Positions 44,613 to 52,743 of a DNA stretch of 64,000 bases are shown here, piece after piece. The position numbers and the translations under genes were made by a program. This stretch comes from Sphingomonas sp. Leaf230 (lineage in GTDB: Bacteria > Pseudomonadota > Alphaproteobacteria > Sphingomonadales > Sphingomonadaceae): assembly GCF_001421745.1 (NCBI RefSeq), contig NZ_LMKW01000001.1:922464-986463 (forward strand), written 5' to 3'. Each line of letters begins with the position of its first letter. Positions within the stretch are counted from its first letter, which is position 1. The notes beneath the pieces were generated by a model that was not told the origin of the DNA, did no database searches, and saw only the letters and a program-made list of their open reading frames with translations.

Positions 44613-45703
44613 TATACCGCTCGCCTGTCACCGGACGACCGCTCGTCGCGGATACGCCGCATTCGCTCGCCGCGCCCGGAGAGCGCTGGCCAGTGGTCGA
44701 TGGCATCCCGTATCTTCGGACCGACAGCGAGGGGCTGGTGGCGGTGACGCTCGACCATCTCGACGCAGGCTGCCCGGGCGATGCGCTGGTCGCGCTGCTG
44801 ACCGATCAGGATGCGTGGTGGACCGGCCCTGCGACTGATCTCGGCGAGCTGAAGCAGCTGGTCCGTGAGCGTGACACGCTGACGTTGCGCGCGGCGATGG
44901 GGCTGCTGCGGATGGGGCCGGTCGCGGATTACTTCGCGCATCGCTGGAGCGATCCGACGTACCTCGCCGGGCTCGCGCTGGTCGAGGCGCATTGGCGGCA
45001 GCCGGGGACCGGGTTCGAGCTGGCCTGTGGGATCGGTCACTATCTCCGCGAGCTGACAGCGCGAGGCGTCGCGTGCGTCGGCGCAGACGTCGTGTTCTCG
45101 AAATGCTGGCTCGCAAAGCACTGGGTCGCACCGGCCGCGGAGTATGTCGTGTTCGACGCCGTCGCGCTGTGGCCAGTGGAGGCGCAGACGTTTGACCTGG
45201 TCGCGTGTCACGACGCCTTCTATTTTCTGCCAGACCAGCCGCGGATCGCCGGGCTGCTGCGTGATGCCGTCGCACCCGGCGGCGTGCTTGCGGTAAGCCA
45301 CCTCCACAACGCCGCCGTCTCTGGCGGGGCAATGGGACCGGCACGCGCGTCGTCCGAATGGGCAGCGCTGTTTCCAGATGCCGTCGTTTACGATGAGCGC
45401 GAGTTGCGTCGTGCACTGCTCGTAGGGGATCCGCCCGCGTCGACCCGATGGTCCGACGATCCCGCCATCGAGGCATGGTCGATCGTCGAGGCGGATGGCG
45501 GCACGGCGCGTCTGCTGACCGGCGGACTGGCGATGCCGGTCGCCGATGCGGTCCTGCAACCGAACCCGTTGCTCGATGGCGATACCCCGCACTGGCCCTC
45601 AGATCGCTACCGCACGGAATATGGCGCAGCCGCCACATGGCTATCGGACTCCGGCGATGCGGCGCGAAACCGCCGGGTCCTCGACCTGCCGGCTCGGTGG
45701 TGA
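44609..45703 (+). CDS. SAM-dependent methyltransferase with N-terminal Trm112-like segment
   Basis: A 364-residue protein. The N-terminal ~35 residues (YRSPVTGRPLVAD..WPVVDGIPYLR) resemble the Trm112-like segment that precedes many class I methyltransferases but lack its cysteines. The Rossmann SAM site is FELACGIGHYLREL with the acidic residue in VGADVVFSK, and DLVACHDAFYFLPDQ fits motif IV. The substrate is unknown. It starts at a GTG overlapping the HD gene's stop (GTGA). In this cluster it may methylate the cyclitol or the YcaO product (inference). Confidence 0.8.
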   Translation: MIYRSPVTGRPLVADTPHSLAAPGERWPVVDGIPYLRTDSEGLVAVTLDHLDAGCPGDALVALLTDQDAWWTGPATDLGELKQLVRERDTLTLRAAMGLLRMGPVADYFAHRWSDPTYLAGLALVEAHWRQPGTGFELACGIGHYLRELTARGVACVGADVVFSKCWLAKHWVAPAAEYVVFDAVALWPVEAQTFDLVACHDAFYFLPDQPRIAGLLRDAVAPGGVLAVSHLHNAAVSGGAMGPARASSEWAALFPDAVVYDERELRRALLVGDPPASTRWSDDPAIEAWSIVEADGGTARLLTGGLAMPVADAVLQPNPLLDGDTPHWPSDRYRTEYGAAATWLSDSGDAARNRRVLDLPARW

Positions 45704-45705
45704 GC

Positions 45706-46701
45706 ATGCGCTGGGGCATTGTCGGGTTCGGCTGGGTCGCACGCGACTATATGGCGCCCGGCATCGCCGCGGCAGGTGGGACGCTCGTCGCCATCGCCGA
45801 CCCCTCGCCGATGGCGCAGGCCAGCGCGATGTCCGGCGGAATCCTCGCCTACGATACCGTCGAGGCGATGCTGGCCGATGCCGCACTCGACTGCCTCTAC
45901 GTCGCCACGCCCAACAATCTTCACGCCGACCCGGTCCGCGCGGCCGTTGCGGCGGGCGTGCCGGTGTTGTGCGAGAAGCCGATCGCCGCGACGCTGGACG
46001 ATGCCGAAGCCATCGGATCGGCCGTCGCGGGACACCTCTACGGCACCGCATTCGACCAGCGCCACCATCCCGCGCATTGCGCGATGGCGCAAGCGATCCG
46101 CGACGGGGCGATCGGCCGACCGATCGCGGTACGGATCGTCTATGCCTGCTGGGTCGACCCGAGCTGGTCGCCGTCCAGCGATGGCAGCGGCTGCAACTGG
46201 CGCGCCGATCCGGCCGCGGCGGGCGGCGGCGCGGTCATCGACCTTGCGCTGCACGGCCTCGATCTCGCGGCGATGCTGGTCGACGAACCGCTCGCGCGCC
46301 TGCACATCGACCTGCAGCGACGCATTCATGACTATCCGGTCGACGATGGCGGCATCCTGTCGGGTCGCACCGCAGGCGGCATCCTGGTCCAGAGCCACGT
46401 CGCGTATAACTGCCCCGAAGTGCTGCCCCGCCGCAGGCTCGAGATCCTCGGCGAGGACGGCCTGCTCGTCGCCACCGACACGATGGGACAGACCGAGGGT
46501 GGCGCCGTGATCCGCCGTTGCGCACGCACCGGGGACGAGACCGCCTTGCCCTTCGACGCCACGCTGTCACCCTTTGCCGCGCAGGCCGCCGCGTTCGCCG
46601 CCGCCGTCCGCGGCGACGCGCATGATTTCTCTATTGACCGGGACCTGTCGCTGATGCGCCTTTTCGACGCCGCCTATACCGAGGCGCGATCATGCCTCTG
46701 A
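45706..46701 (+). CDS. Gfo/Idh/MocA family oxidoreductase
   Basis: A 331-residue NAD(P)-dependent oxidoreductase: the Rossmann start is WGIVGFGWVARDYMAPGI, then YVATPNNLHADPVRAAVAAG and the family's catalytic lysine in VLCEKPIAATLDDAE, with the C-terminal beta-sheet domain including GGGAVIDLALHGLDL (active-site Asp/His). Family members include inositol 2-dehydrogenase and other sugar oxidoreductases, so oxidation of an inositol to an inosose is attractive next to ino1 (inference). GTG 45700 overlapping the methyltransferase stop is an alternative start. Confidence 0.88.
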   Translation: MRWGIVGFGWVARDYMAPGIAAAGGTLVAIADPSPMAQASAMSGGILAYDTVEAMLADAALDCLYVATPNNLHADPVRAAVAAGVPVLCEKPIAATLDDAEAIGSAVAGHLYGTAFDQRHHPAHCAMAQAIRDGAIGRPIAVRIVYACWVDPSWSPSSDGSGCNWRADPAAAGGGAVIDLALHGLDLAAMLVDEPLARLHIDLQRRIHDYPVDDGGILSGRTAGGILVQSHVAYNCPEVLPRRRLEILGEDGLLVATDTMGQTEGGAVIRRCARTGDETALPFDATLSPFAAQAAAFAAAVRGDAHDFSIDRDLSLMRLFDAAYTEARSCL

Positions 46702-47507
46702 GCTGGTATGCCTGCGCGCATTGCGGCTTCTGGCAGCGACATTTCGCACCCGCCGACTGTCCGGTCTGCAACGATACGCGCAACGACCTGCCCGAGGATG
46801 GCTGGCGCTTCCTCCCTGAACAGGATGTCGCCGCAACCCACGACGGCAGTTGGCGACAGGTTGCCGACGATCTCTGGGCCTTCACCACGACACCGCATCT
46901 CGGACTCGGTGGCACCGGCTGGCTGATCGTCCGCGAGGGCGGCAACATCGCCTTCGAGGCGGCCCCCTATTATTCACCCGCGATGCTCGAACAGATCGCG
47001 CGGCTTGGCGGGATCCGCTATCTCGCGGCTAGCCATGCGCATGGCTATGGCGCGCTGTTCCAACTCCAGCGCGACTGCAACCCTGAGATGCTCGCGATCC
47101 ACAAGGACGACCTCGGCATGACCAAGGCGTTCCGCGTCACGACGCCGTATGACGACGTGCTGGAGATTGCGCCAGGCTATACGCTGCATCACGTCGGCGG
47201 CCATTACGAAGGCCAGGCGGCGTTCCACGATGCGGTCGGCAGGCGCCTGTTCTGCGGCGACATGTTCAAGATCGACCAGGACGCGGCAGGCGTCAGCCAC
47301 GCGATCTCGAGTCACAAGGCGTTCCACAAGGACATCCCGCTGACGCACGGCGAGATCCGCCAGTACCGCGACGTGATCGCGCCGCTCGCGTTCGACGCCG
47401 TCCTGACCCCGTTCGAATATGCCCCCGAAGTCGGTCGCGATGTCGCCGTCGCCGTGCTCGACGAGGCGCTGGCCCGTGCGCCGGGCGTGAAGAGGATCCC
47501 CCTATGA
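46692..47507 (+). CDS. MBL-fold protein with N-terminal zinc ribbon
   Basis: A 271-residue protein. The N-terminus has two CxxC pairs (CAHC..CPVC, about residues 8-26), a rubredoxin/zinc-ribbon-like knuckle. The rest is metallo-beta-lactamase fold: SHAHGYGAL where HxHxDH is usual, HHVGGHYEGQ and LFCGDMFK. The second-metal residues (D and H of HxHxDH) are missing, so it may bind one metal or use the site differently; flavo-diiron-type MBL proteins are a comparison. It overlaps the oxidoreductase gene by 10 bp and the YcaO gene by 4 bp. Confidence 0.82.
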   Translation: MPLSWYACAHCGFWQRHFAPADCPVCNDTRNDLPEDGWRFLPEQDVAATHDGSWRQVADDLWAFTTTPHLGLGGTGWLIVREGGNIAFEAAPYYSPAMLEQIARLGGIRYLAASHAHGYGALFQLQRDCNPEMLAIHKDDLGMTKAFRVTTPYDDVLEIAPGYTLHHVGGHYEGQAAFHDAVGRRLFCGDMFKIDQDAAGVSHAISSHKAFHKDIPLTHGEIRQYRDVIAPLAFDAVLTPFEYAPEVGRDVAVAVLDEALARAPGVKRIPL

Positions 47508-49024
47508 CCCGCACCATCACCGGCCTGCCCGAGCAATTGGGCGCAGCCTGCCACCTCTATCTCGACGCGTTTCCCGCCGGCGACATCGTCGCGTTTCCGA
47601 TCGACGGGATCGACCGTGTCGGCATCCCGGTCTGGGTGGTCGCGCTGTTCCCGGAGACCGCGGACCTAGACGGCATCATGCCGTACGGCGTCGGCTATGG
47701 CGCGACCGACGAGGCCGCGATCCTGGGTGCGCTGGGCGAAATCGCCGAGATGGTCTGGCCGACGCTGACCCTGTCGGCGCGCGGCAAGACGCACGGCAGC
47801 TATGCCGACCTCGTCCGTGAACGCGGCGAGCGTGGGATTGCCGATCCGCTGACGCTGTGCCTGCCCGCCGGCTCCCCGGTCGGCCGTGATACGCCGCTCG
47901 ATTGGGTCGAGGCCAGGCGGTGGGCGGACGGTTCCAGCGTCCTCGTACCGATCGACCTCGCCGCCTATTCCGCCAAGGAACTGGCGCCCAGCTACGTGCC
48001 CTTCACGACGATCATCTCCAACGGGATGGGCGCGGGGCCGGACCTCGACTGGGCGATCGGCCACGGCCTGTGCGAGATCCTCCAGCGCGACGGCAACGGC
48101 CTGCTGTTCCGCGCGCTCGATCGCGGCGTCGCGATCGACCTCCCCGAAAGCCTACCCGCCGAGATCGGCGACCTGATCAACCGGTTCGCCGCCGCCGACG
48201 TCCGCGTGATCCCCAAGTTCGCGACCGACGAGTTCGGCCTCGCCAACGTCTATTGCGTCGGTGTCGATGCGCGCGAACCCGCGGTGCCGATCATGGCGAC
48301 GGCGTGTGGTGAGGCAGCGCATCCCGACGCGGTGCAGGCGCTGGCCAAGGCGATTGCCGAATACGCCGCGAGCCGCGCGCGGAAAGCCTTCGCGCATGGC
48401 CCAATGGCACTCGCCGAGACGATCGCGCCGCGCGGCTATATCGATCGGTTCATGGCGCAGGCCGGCGGTGCCGCGAAATCGAGCGATAGCCGCGCGTTCT
48501 CGGAGATGCAGCGCTGGACGGATGTCGACGCAGCGACGCTCAGGGACTGGCTCGCCGACACGATGCTCGCCGAGCGCAGGCGCCGGGCCTTTGCCGACCT
48601 TCCGCGCGCGGACGTCCCCGATGCACGCGCGCGCGGGCGACTGGCGAGGGAGGCGGTCGAGACGGCCGGGTTCGACATTCTCTACGTCGATATGTCTCCC
48701 GCGGATGCCAGCGTCGCGGTCGTCAAGGTGATCGTGCCGGGCATGGAGGTCGAGACGATGAGCTATTACCGGATCGGCGAGCGCAACGTCGCCAAGCTGG
48801 TCGCACTCGACAGCCCGCTGGTCAGCTTCGGCGGCGAGGAAAGCGCGACCCGCCGGCCCGTCCGCCTCACCGAGGAAGCAGTCGCGCGGCTCGGCGGCCA
48901 GCCGTTCTTCGATACCGCACTCGCAGACGAAATCGTCGGCCCCCTCTATCCGCTCTACCGCGAACCCGAAGCGCATCACGTCGCCTGGTCCGAACAGGGC
49001 CTCGAGACGGAGGCGGCACGATGA
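47504..49024 (+). CDS. YcaO-domain protein
   Basis: A 506-residue YcaO protein. YcaO enzymes use ATP to activate a backbone amide and install azolines, thioamides or amidines. The family's ATP/Mg sites are visible: GYGATDEAAILGALGEIAEM (ExxE, first box), SNGMGAGPDLDWAIGHGLCEILQRD (second box, ExxQ) and ALAKAIAEYAASRARKA (ExxxxR). The usual Arg after the first ExxE is Met. No E1-like/ocin-ThiF partner, TfuA or evident precursor peptide is nearby. Start and stop overlap neighbours by 4 bp. The C-terminal ~80 residues (PLYREPEAHHVAW) are not recognised. The substrate may be a peptide encoded elsewhere or a non-peptidic amide. Confidence 0.88.
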   Translation: MTRTITGLPEQLGAACHLYLDAFPAGDIVAFPIDGIDRVGIPVWVVALFPETADLDGIMPYGVGYGATDEAAILGALGEIAEMVWPTLTLSARGKTHGSYADLVRERGERGIADPLTLCLPAGSPVGRDTPLDWVEARRWADGSSVLVPIDLAAYSAKELAPSYVPFTTIISNGMGAGPDLDWAIGHGLCEILQRDGNGLLFRALDRGVAIDLPESLPAEIGDLINRFAAADVRVIPKFATDEFGLANVYCVGVDAREPAVPIMATACGEAAHPDAVQALAKAIAEYAASRARKAFAHGPMALAETIAPRGYIDRFMAQAGGAAKSSDSRAFSEMQRWTDVDAATLRDWLADTMLAERRRRAFADLPRADVPDARARGRLAREAVETAGFDILYVDMSPADASVAVVKVIVPGMEVETMSYYRIGERNVAKLVALDSPLVSFGGEESATRRPVRLTEEAVARLGGQPFFDTALADEIVGPLYPLYREPEAHHVAWSEQGLETEAAR

Positions 49025-49851
49025 CGCTCCGTTTCGCCTACAACACCAACGGCGCGGCCAACCACCGGCTCGACGACGCGCTGCACCTGATCGCCGACGC
49101 TGGCTATGACGGCGTCGCGCTGACGCTGGATCATCACCACCTTGATCCCTTTGCCAACGATTGGGCGCACGAGGCGGAGCGGGTCGGCGCGCTGATGCGG
49201 TCGCTTGGACTGGGGGCGGTGATCGAGACCGGCGCCCGCTATCTGCTCGATCCGCGCGACAAGCATGAACCGACGCTGGTCACGGCCGATCCCGAGGGCC
49301 GAGATCGGCGGATCGCGTTTCTCGCCCGCGCGCTGGAGGTTGCGGCGATAGTAAACGCCGAGACCGTGTCGTTCTGGGCCGGCGTGCCAAAGGCCGGTGT
49401 TGCGCATGGAGACGCGCTCGACTGGCTCGATGCGGGGCTCGGCAAAGTTGTCGAACATGCCACTCGCACCGGCATCCCCGTCAGCCTCGAGCCCGAGCCC
49501 GGCATGCTGATCGAGACCGTCGCGGACTATGCGCAACTCGCGCTCCGCCATCCCGACCTGCGGCTGGCGCTCGACACAGGCCACTGCCTCGTCACGCAGG
49601 ATATCGCTCCGGATGCCGCGGTGCACGCCTATGCCGACCGCCTCGGCACCGTCGCGGTCGAGGACATGCGCCGCGGCGATCACACGCATCTCCCCTTCGG
49701 CCAGGGCGACATGGACATCCCCGCCATCCTCACCGCGCTGGAGTCGATCGGCTTCGACAAGCTTGTCTGCGTCGAACTCTCGCGCGAGAGCCCGCGCGCG
49801 CATCAGGCGATCCCCGAATCGATCGCCTATCTCCGCGCGGCGGTTACCTGA
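49021..49851 (+). CDS. TIM-barrel sugar isomerase/epimerase-like protein
   Basis: A 276-residue xylose-isomerase-like TIM barrel (AP endonuclease 2 family; relatives IolE, IolH, EboE). It shows FAYNTNGAANHRLDDAL at strand 1, SLEPEPGMLIET with a metal-ligand Glu, LALDTGHCLV (Asp/His) and HLPFGQGDMDIPAIL, and a Glu in VCVELSRESPRAH near the end, so the divalent-metal site is intact. It could isomerise or dehydrate a sugar or inosose from the preceding oxidoreductase (inference). It overlaps YcaO by 4 bp and the glycosyltransferase by 1 bp. Confidence 0.85.
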   Translation: MTLRFAYNTNGAANHRLDDALHLIADAGYDGVALTLDHHHLDPFANDWAHEAERVGALMRSLGLGAVIETGARYLLDPRDKHEPTLVTADPEGRDRRIAFLARALEVAAIVNAETVSFWAGVPKAGVAHGDALDWLDAGLGKVVEHATRTGIPVSLEPEPGMLIETVADYAQLALRHPDLRLALDTGHCLVTQDIAPDAAVHAYADRLGTVAVEDMRRGDHTHLPFGQGDMDIPAILTALESIGFDKLVCVELSRESPRAHQAIPESIAYLRAAVT

Positions 49852-51059
49852 TGCGGATCTGCTTCGTCTCGCGCCGCTTTTTCCCCGCGATATCGGGGAT
49901 GTCGATCTACGCGATCAACCTGTTGCGCCAGCTTGTCGCGGCGGGCCACGACGTGACGATGATCAGCCAATATTACGGCGATCCGGCACGCGCCCGCGTC
50001 TACGGCGGCGGCCCCCCGCCCCCGGTATCGGGCGTGCGCGTCGTCGGCCTCGAAGCATTGGGCGAACAGGATGGCGGTGATTTCGAACGCGATATCGACG
50101 CTATGGTCGAGGCCATCGCCCACGACCACGCCGTCAATCCGTTCGACATGCTCCACGCGCAATATGGCTATCCGACCGGCTGGGCGACGATGATCGCAGC
50201 CCGCCGGCTCGGACTGCCCTGCGTCGTGTCGATCCAGGGCGGTGACGGGCATTGGGTCGGCTCGTGCTGCGAAACGCACCGGCTCGCGATGGTCCGCGTG
50301 CTCGATCATGCCGGCGCGCTGCTGATCGGCGGCAACAGTTTTGCGGGCGAGGTTCACGACCGACTCCGCACCCCACTCGACCGCTTTACGATCGTTCCGG
50401 GTGCCGTCGATACCGACCATTTCACGCCGGCATCCAAGGCAGCGCCCGAAGGTCCGGTCCGCCTACTCTATCACGGCCGCGTCGACCGCCGCAAAGGCGT
50501 GCTCGACTTCCTCCAGGCGCTACCGGAGGTGCACGGCGACTGGCACGCCACCATCTCGGGCATCGGCCCGGACGTCGACTCGGCGCAGGCGCTTGCGACC
50601 GAACTTGGCCTCACCGACCGCGTGACGTTCAGCGGCTATGCGGACTATGACGCGGTCCCCGAACTCTACCGCGCGCACGACGTGTTCGTGTCGCCGACCT
50701 ATGCCGAGGGGTTCTCGAACACCATCCTCGAGGCGATGGCGTGTGGCCTCGCGGTCGTCTCGTGCCACGCCGTCGGCGTCGTCGACTGCGTCCGGGATAA
50801 CGAGAACGGCCTGCTGACCGATCCCGGCGACGTACCGGCGCTGGCCGCCTCGCTGACCAGCGTCATCACCGATACGAGCCTGCGCAGACGCCTGGCCACC
50901 GCCGCGCTGGAAGAATGCCGCCGGGTGTATAGCTGGGATGCCGTCGGGCAACAGATTGTCGGCATCTACCGCGACCTGCGTAACCAGCCGCAAGCCGCCT
51001 TCGACACGGACCTGCCGATCACGCCCTGCCGCTTCCGCAGCGAACCGCATCTGTTGTGA
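49851..51059 (+). CDS. Family 4 glycosyltransferase (MshA-like architecture)
   Basis: A 402-residue GT-B glycosyltransferase: an N-terminal acceptor domain with RRFFPAISGMSIYAINLLRQL and SIQGGDGHW, and a C-terminal donor domain with YHGRVDRRKGVLDFLQAL and the E-x7-E motif in EGFSNTILEAMACGLAVV. GT4 enzymes use UDP- or GDP-sugars. MshA, which joins GlcNAc to inositol 3-phosphate, belongs to this family, and ino1 plus a PIG-L deacetylase in the same operon make a similar reaction a reasonable guess, but no MshA-specific residue was checked. The ATG overlaps the preceding TGA by one base. Confidence 0.88.
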   Translation: MRICFVSRRFFPAISGMSIYAINLLRQLVAAGHDVTMISQYYGDPARARVYGGGPPPPVSGVRVVGLEALGEQDGGDFERDIDAMVEAIAHDHAVNPFDMLHAQYGYPTGWATMIAARRLGLPCVVSIQGGDGHWVGSCCETHRLAMVRVLDHAGALLIGGNSFAGEVHDRLRTPLDRFTIVPGAVDTDHFTPASKAAPEGPVRLLYHGRVDRRKGVLDFLQALPEVHGDWHATISGIGPDVDSAQALATELGLTDRVTFSGYADYDAVPELYRAHDVFVSPTYAEGFSNTILEAMACGLAVVSCHAVGVVDCVRDNENGLLTDPGDVPALAASLTSVITDTSLRRRLATAALEECRRVYSWDAVGQQIVGIYRDLRNQPQAAFDTDLPITPCRFRSEPHLL

Positions 51060-51066
51060 GCGACCG

Positions 51067-51762
51067 ATGAAGCTGCTCGCGATATCGCCGCATCTCGACG
51101 ATGCCGCCTTCTCCGCCGGCGGGCTGCTGGCATCGCGCGTCGACCAAGGCTGGGAGGTCACGGTCGTCACCTGCTTCACCGGCAACGTCGCACGGCCGAC
51201 CGGGTTCGCGCTCGCGTGCCAGCTCGACAAGGGCCTGGGCGCCGACATCGACTATATGGCGCTGCGCCGTGCCGAGGATCACGCGGCATGCGAAGCCCTT
51301 GACGCACGCGCGATCCATCTGCCGTTCCTGGAGGCGCCGCACCGTGGCTACATCTCGGCAAAGATGTTGTTCGCGGCACGGCTGCCCGACGACCGGGTCG
51401 TCGACGATGTCGCGGCGGCGCTGGCTGAGCTTCTCGCGGCGGAACGGCCGGATCTCGTCCTCGGGCCACTGTGCCTTGGCAAACATGTCGACCATCACGT
51501 CGTTCTTGAGGCGATCCGGCGATCCTCTGCCGATCACACCGTGTTGCTATGGGAAGACTGGCCTTATGCCGATCGCGAAGACCGCGTTGCCGCCATGCCC
51601 GCGGTGATCGAACACCTAACCCCAGAGACACGCGCACGTCGGATCGCCGCCTGTGCTGCGTACACGTCGCAACTCGGCTTCCAGTTCGGCGGGGTCGAGG
51701 CGATGACCGAGCGGACCGAGCGGATCGCCGAGGAACGTTTCTACCCCCTCCAAGCGTTCTGA
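51067..51762 (+). CDS. PIG-L family deacetylase
   Basis: A 231-residue LmbE/PIG-L metal-dependent N-deacetylase. SPHLDDAAFSAGG gives the His-x-Asp-Asp zinc site at residues ~8-12, and HVDHHVVLEAI the third ligand near residue 140. Family members deacetylate GlcNAc-inositol (MshB), GlcNAc-malate (BshB) or GlcNAc-PI. Following a GT4 gene in an ino1 operon, it likely frees a glucosamine amine on an inositol glycoside (inference). The start is ATG 51067, 8 bp past the previous stop. Confidence 0.88.
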   Translation: MKLLAISPHLDDAAFSAGGLLASRVDQGWEVTVVTCFTGNVARPTGFALACQLDKGLGADIDYMALRRAEDHAACEALDARAIHLPFLEAPHRGYISAKMLFAARLPDDRVVDDVAAALAELLAAERPDLVLGPLCLGKHVDHHVVLEAIRRSSADHTVLLWEDWPYADREDRVAAMPAVIEHLTPETRARRIAACAAYTSQLGFQFGGVEAMTERTERIAEERFYPLQAF

Positions 51763-51813
51763 TCGACCGGCCACCGCCGCCGCGCGTCCCCAATTCCAAG
51801 CAGAGCCATCATC

Positions 51814-52743
51814 ATGACCGAAGTTTCCGTCGTCACCCTGGGCAAGGGGCGTCCCGACCATCTCGTCAACGTCGTCCGCGGGCTGATGCGCCAGACGCTG
51901 CCGCCGACCGAGCTGATCGTCGCGGTGATGCAGGACGATCTGTACGACCTGCCAGAGGCGCCGTTCCCGATCCGCCAGATGCAGGTCGTCGCCGACGCCC
52001 TTCCGCTCGCTTCCGCGCGTAACGCCGCGGCCCGCGCAGCGACCGGAGACGTGATCGTCTTCCTCGACATGGACTGCATTCCGACGCCCACATTGCTGGC
52101 CGATTATGCCGGGTTCCTCGACACGTTCGACGGGCTGTTGATGGGCGAGGTCCTGTACCTGCCGGGTGGCGCGACCGACGGCGATTGGCAGTATGACCGG
52201 TTCGCCGAGATCGCGGTGAAGCATTCGGACCGTCGCGGTCCCCCGCCGCAGGGCATCGAGATCTGCACCGACTATCGTTGTTTCTGGTCGCTCAACTTCG
52301 CGATGCGACGCGCCACGTTCCTCCGTCTCGGCGGGTTCGACGAGCGCTATGTCGGCTATGGCGGCGAGGATACCGATTTCGGCAAGGCACTCGACCAGGT
52401 CGGCGTGCCGATCGCGTGGATCAAGGGCGCTCTGGCCTATCACCAATATCATCCGCACCACATGCCGCCGGTGCACCATCTGGACAGCGTCGTGCGCAAT
52501 GCCGAGCTGTTCGAGACCAAATGGGGCTATCGGACGATGGGTCATTGGCTCCAGGCCTTCCGCCTGATGGGGCTGATCGATCCGACTCCAGGTCGGCCGA
52601 TCCGTATTCTACGGCGTCCGGATGCGGCCGATCTCGCGCTGACCGGCCAGCAGAGCCATCAGCCCTACGCCAATACCGCGACCGTCATCCGCCTGCTCGA
52701 AGACCGGCTGGCCGCAAGCGAGAGAGCCGCGGCGGCCGAATGA
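51814..52743 (+). CDS. Family 2 (GT-A) glycosyltransferase
   Basis: A 309-residue GT-A enzyme: VSVVTLGKGRPDHLVNVVRGL at the N-terminus, LASARNAAARAATGDVIVFLDMDC with the DxD metal motif, and a galactosyltransferase-like FDERYVGYGGEDTDFGKAL. No membrane helix is seen. It lies 51 bp after the PIG-L gene, the largest gap in the operon, and overlaps the next gene by 4 bp. Donor and acceptor are unknown; it probably extends the cluster's glycoside. Confidence 0.87.
   Translation: MTEVSVVTLGKGRPDHLVNVVRGLMRQTLPPTELIVAVMQDDLYDLPEAPFPIRQMQVVADALPLASARNAAARAATGDVIVFLDMDCIPTPTLLADYAGFLDTFDGLLMGEVLYLPGGATDGDWQYDRFAEIAVKHSDRRGPPPQGIEICTDYRCFWSLNFAMRRATFLRLGGFDERYVGYGGEDTDFGKALDQVGVPIAWIKGALAYHQYHPHHMPPVHHLDSVVRNAELFETKWGYRTMGHWLQAFRLMGLIDPTPGRPIRILRRPDAADLALTGQQSHQPYANTATVIRLLEDRLAASERAAAAE

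Noticed and set aside
42544..49851. Ebo-type (EboA-F) cluster
   Set aside because: A TIM-barrel isomerase is present, but EboA, the UbiA-like, TatD-like and dehydroquinate-synthase-like members are not seen.
42544..51762. Complete mycothiol pathway
   Set aside because: Only Ino1-, GT4- and PIG-L-type genes are present; MshC and MshD equivalents are absent and other enzymes do not fit.
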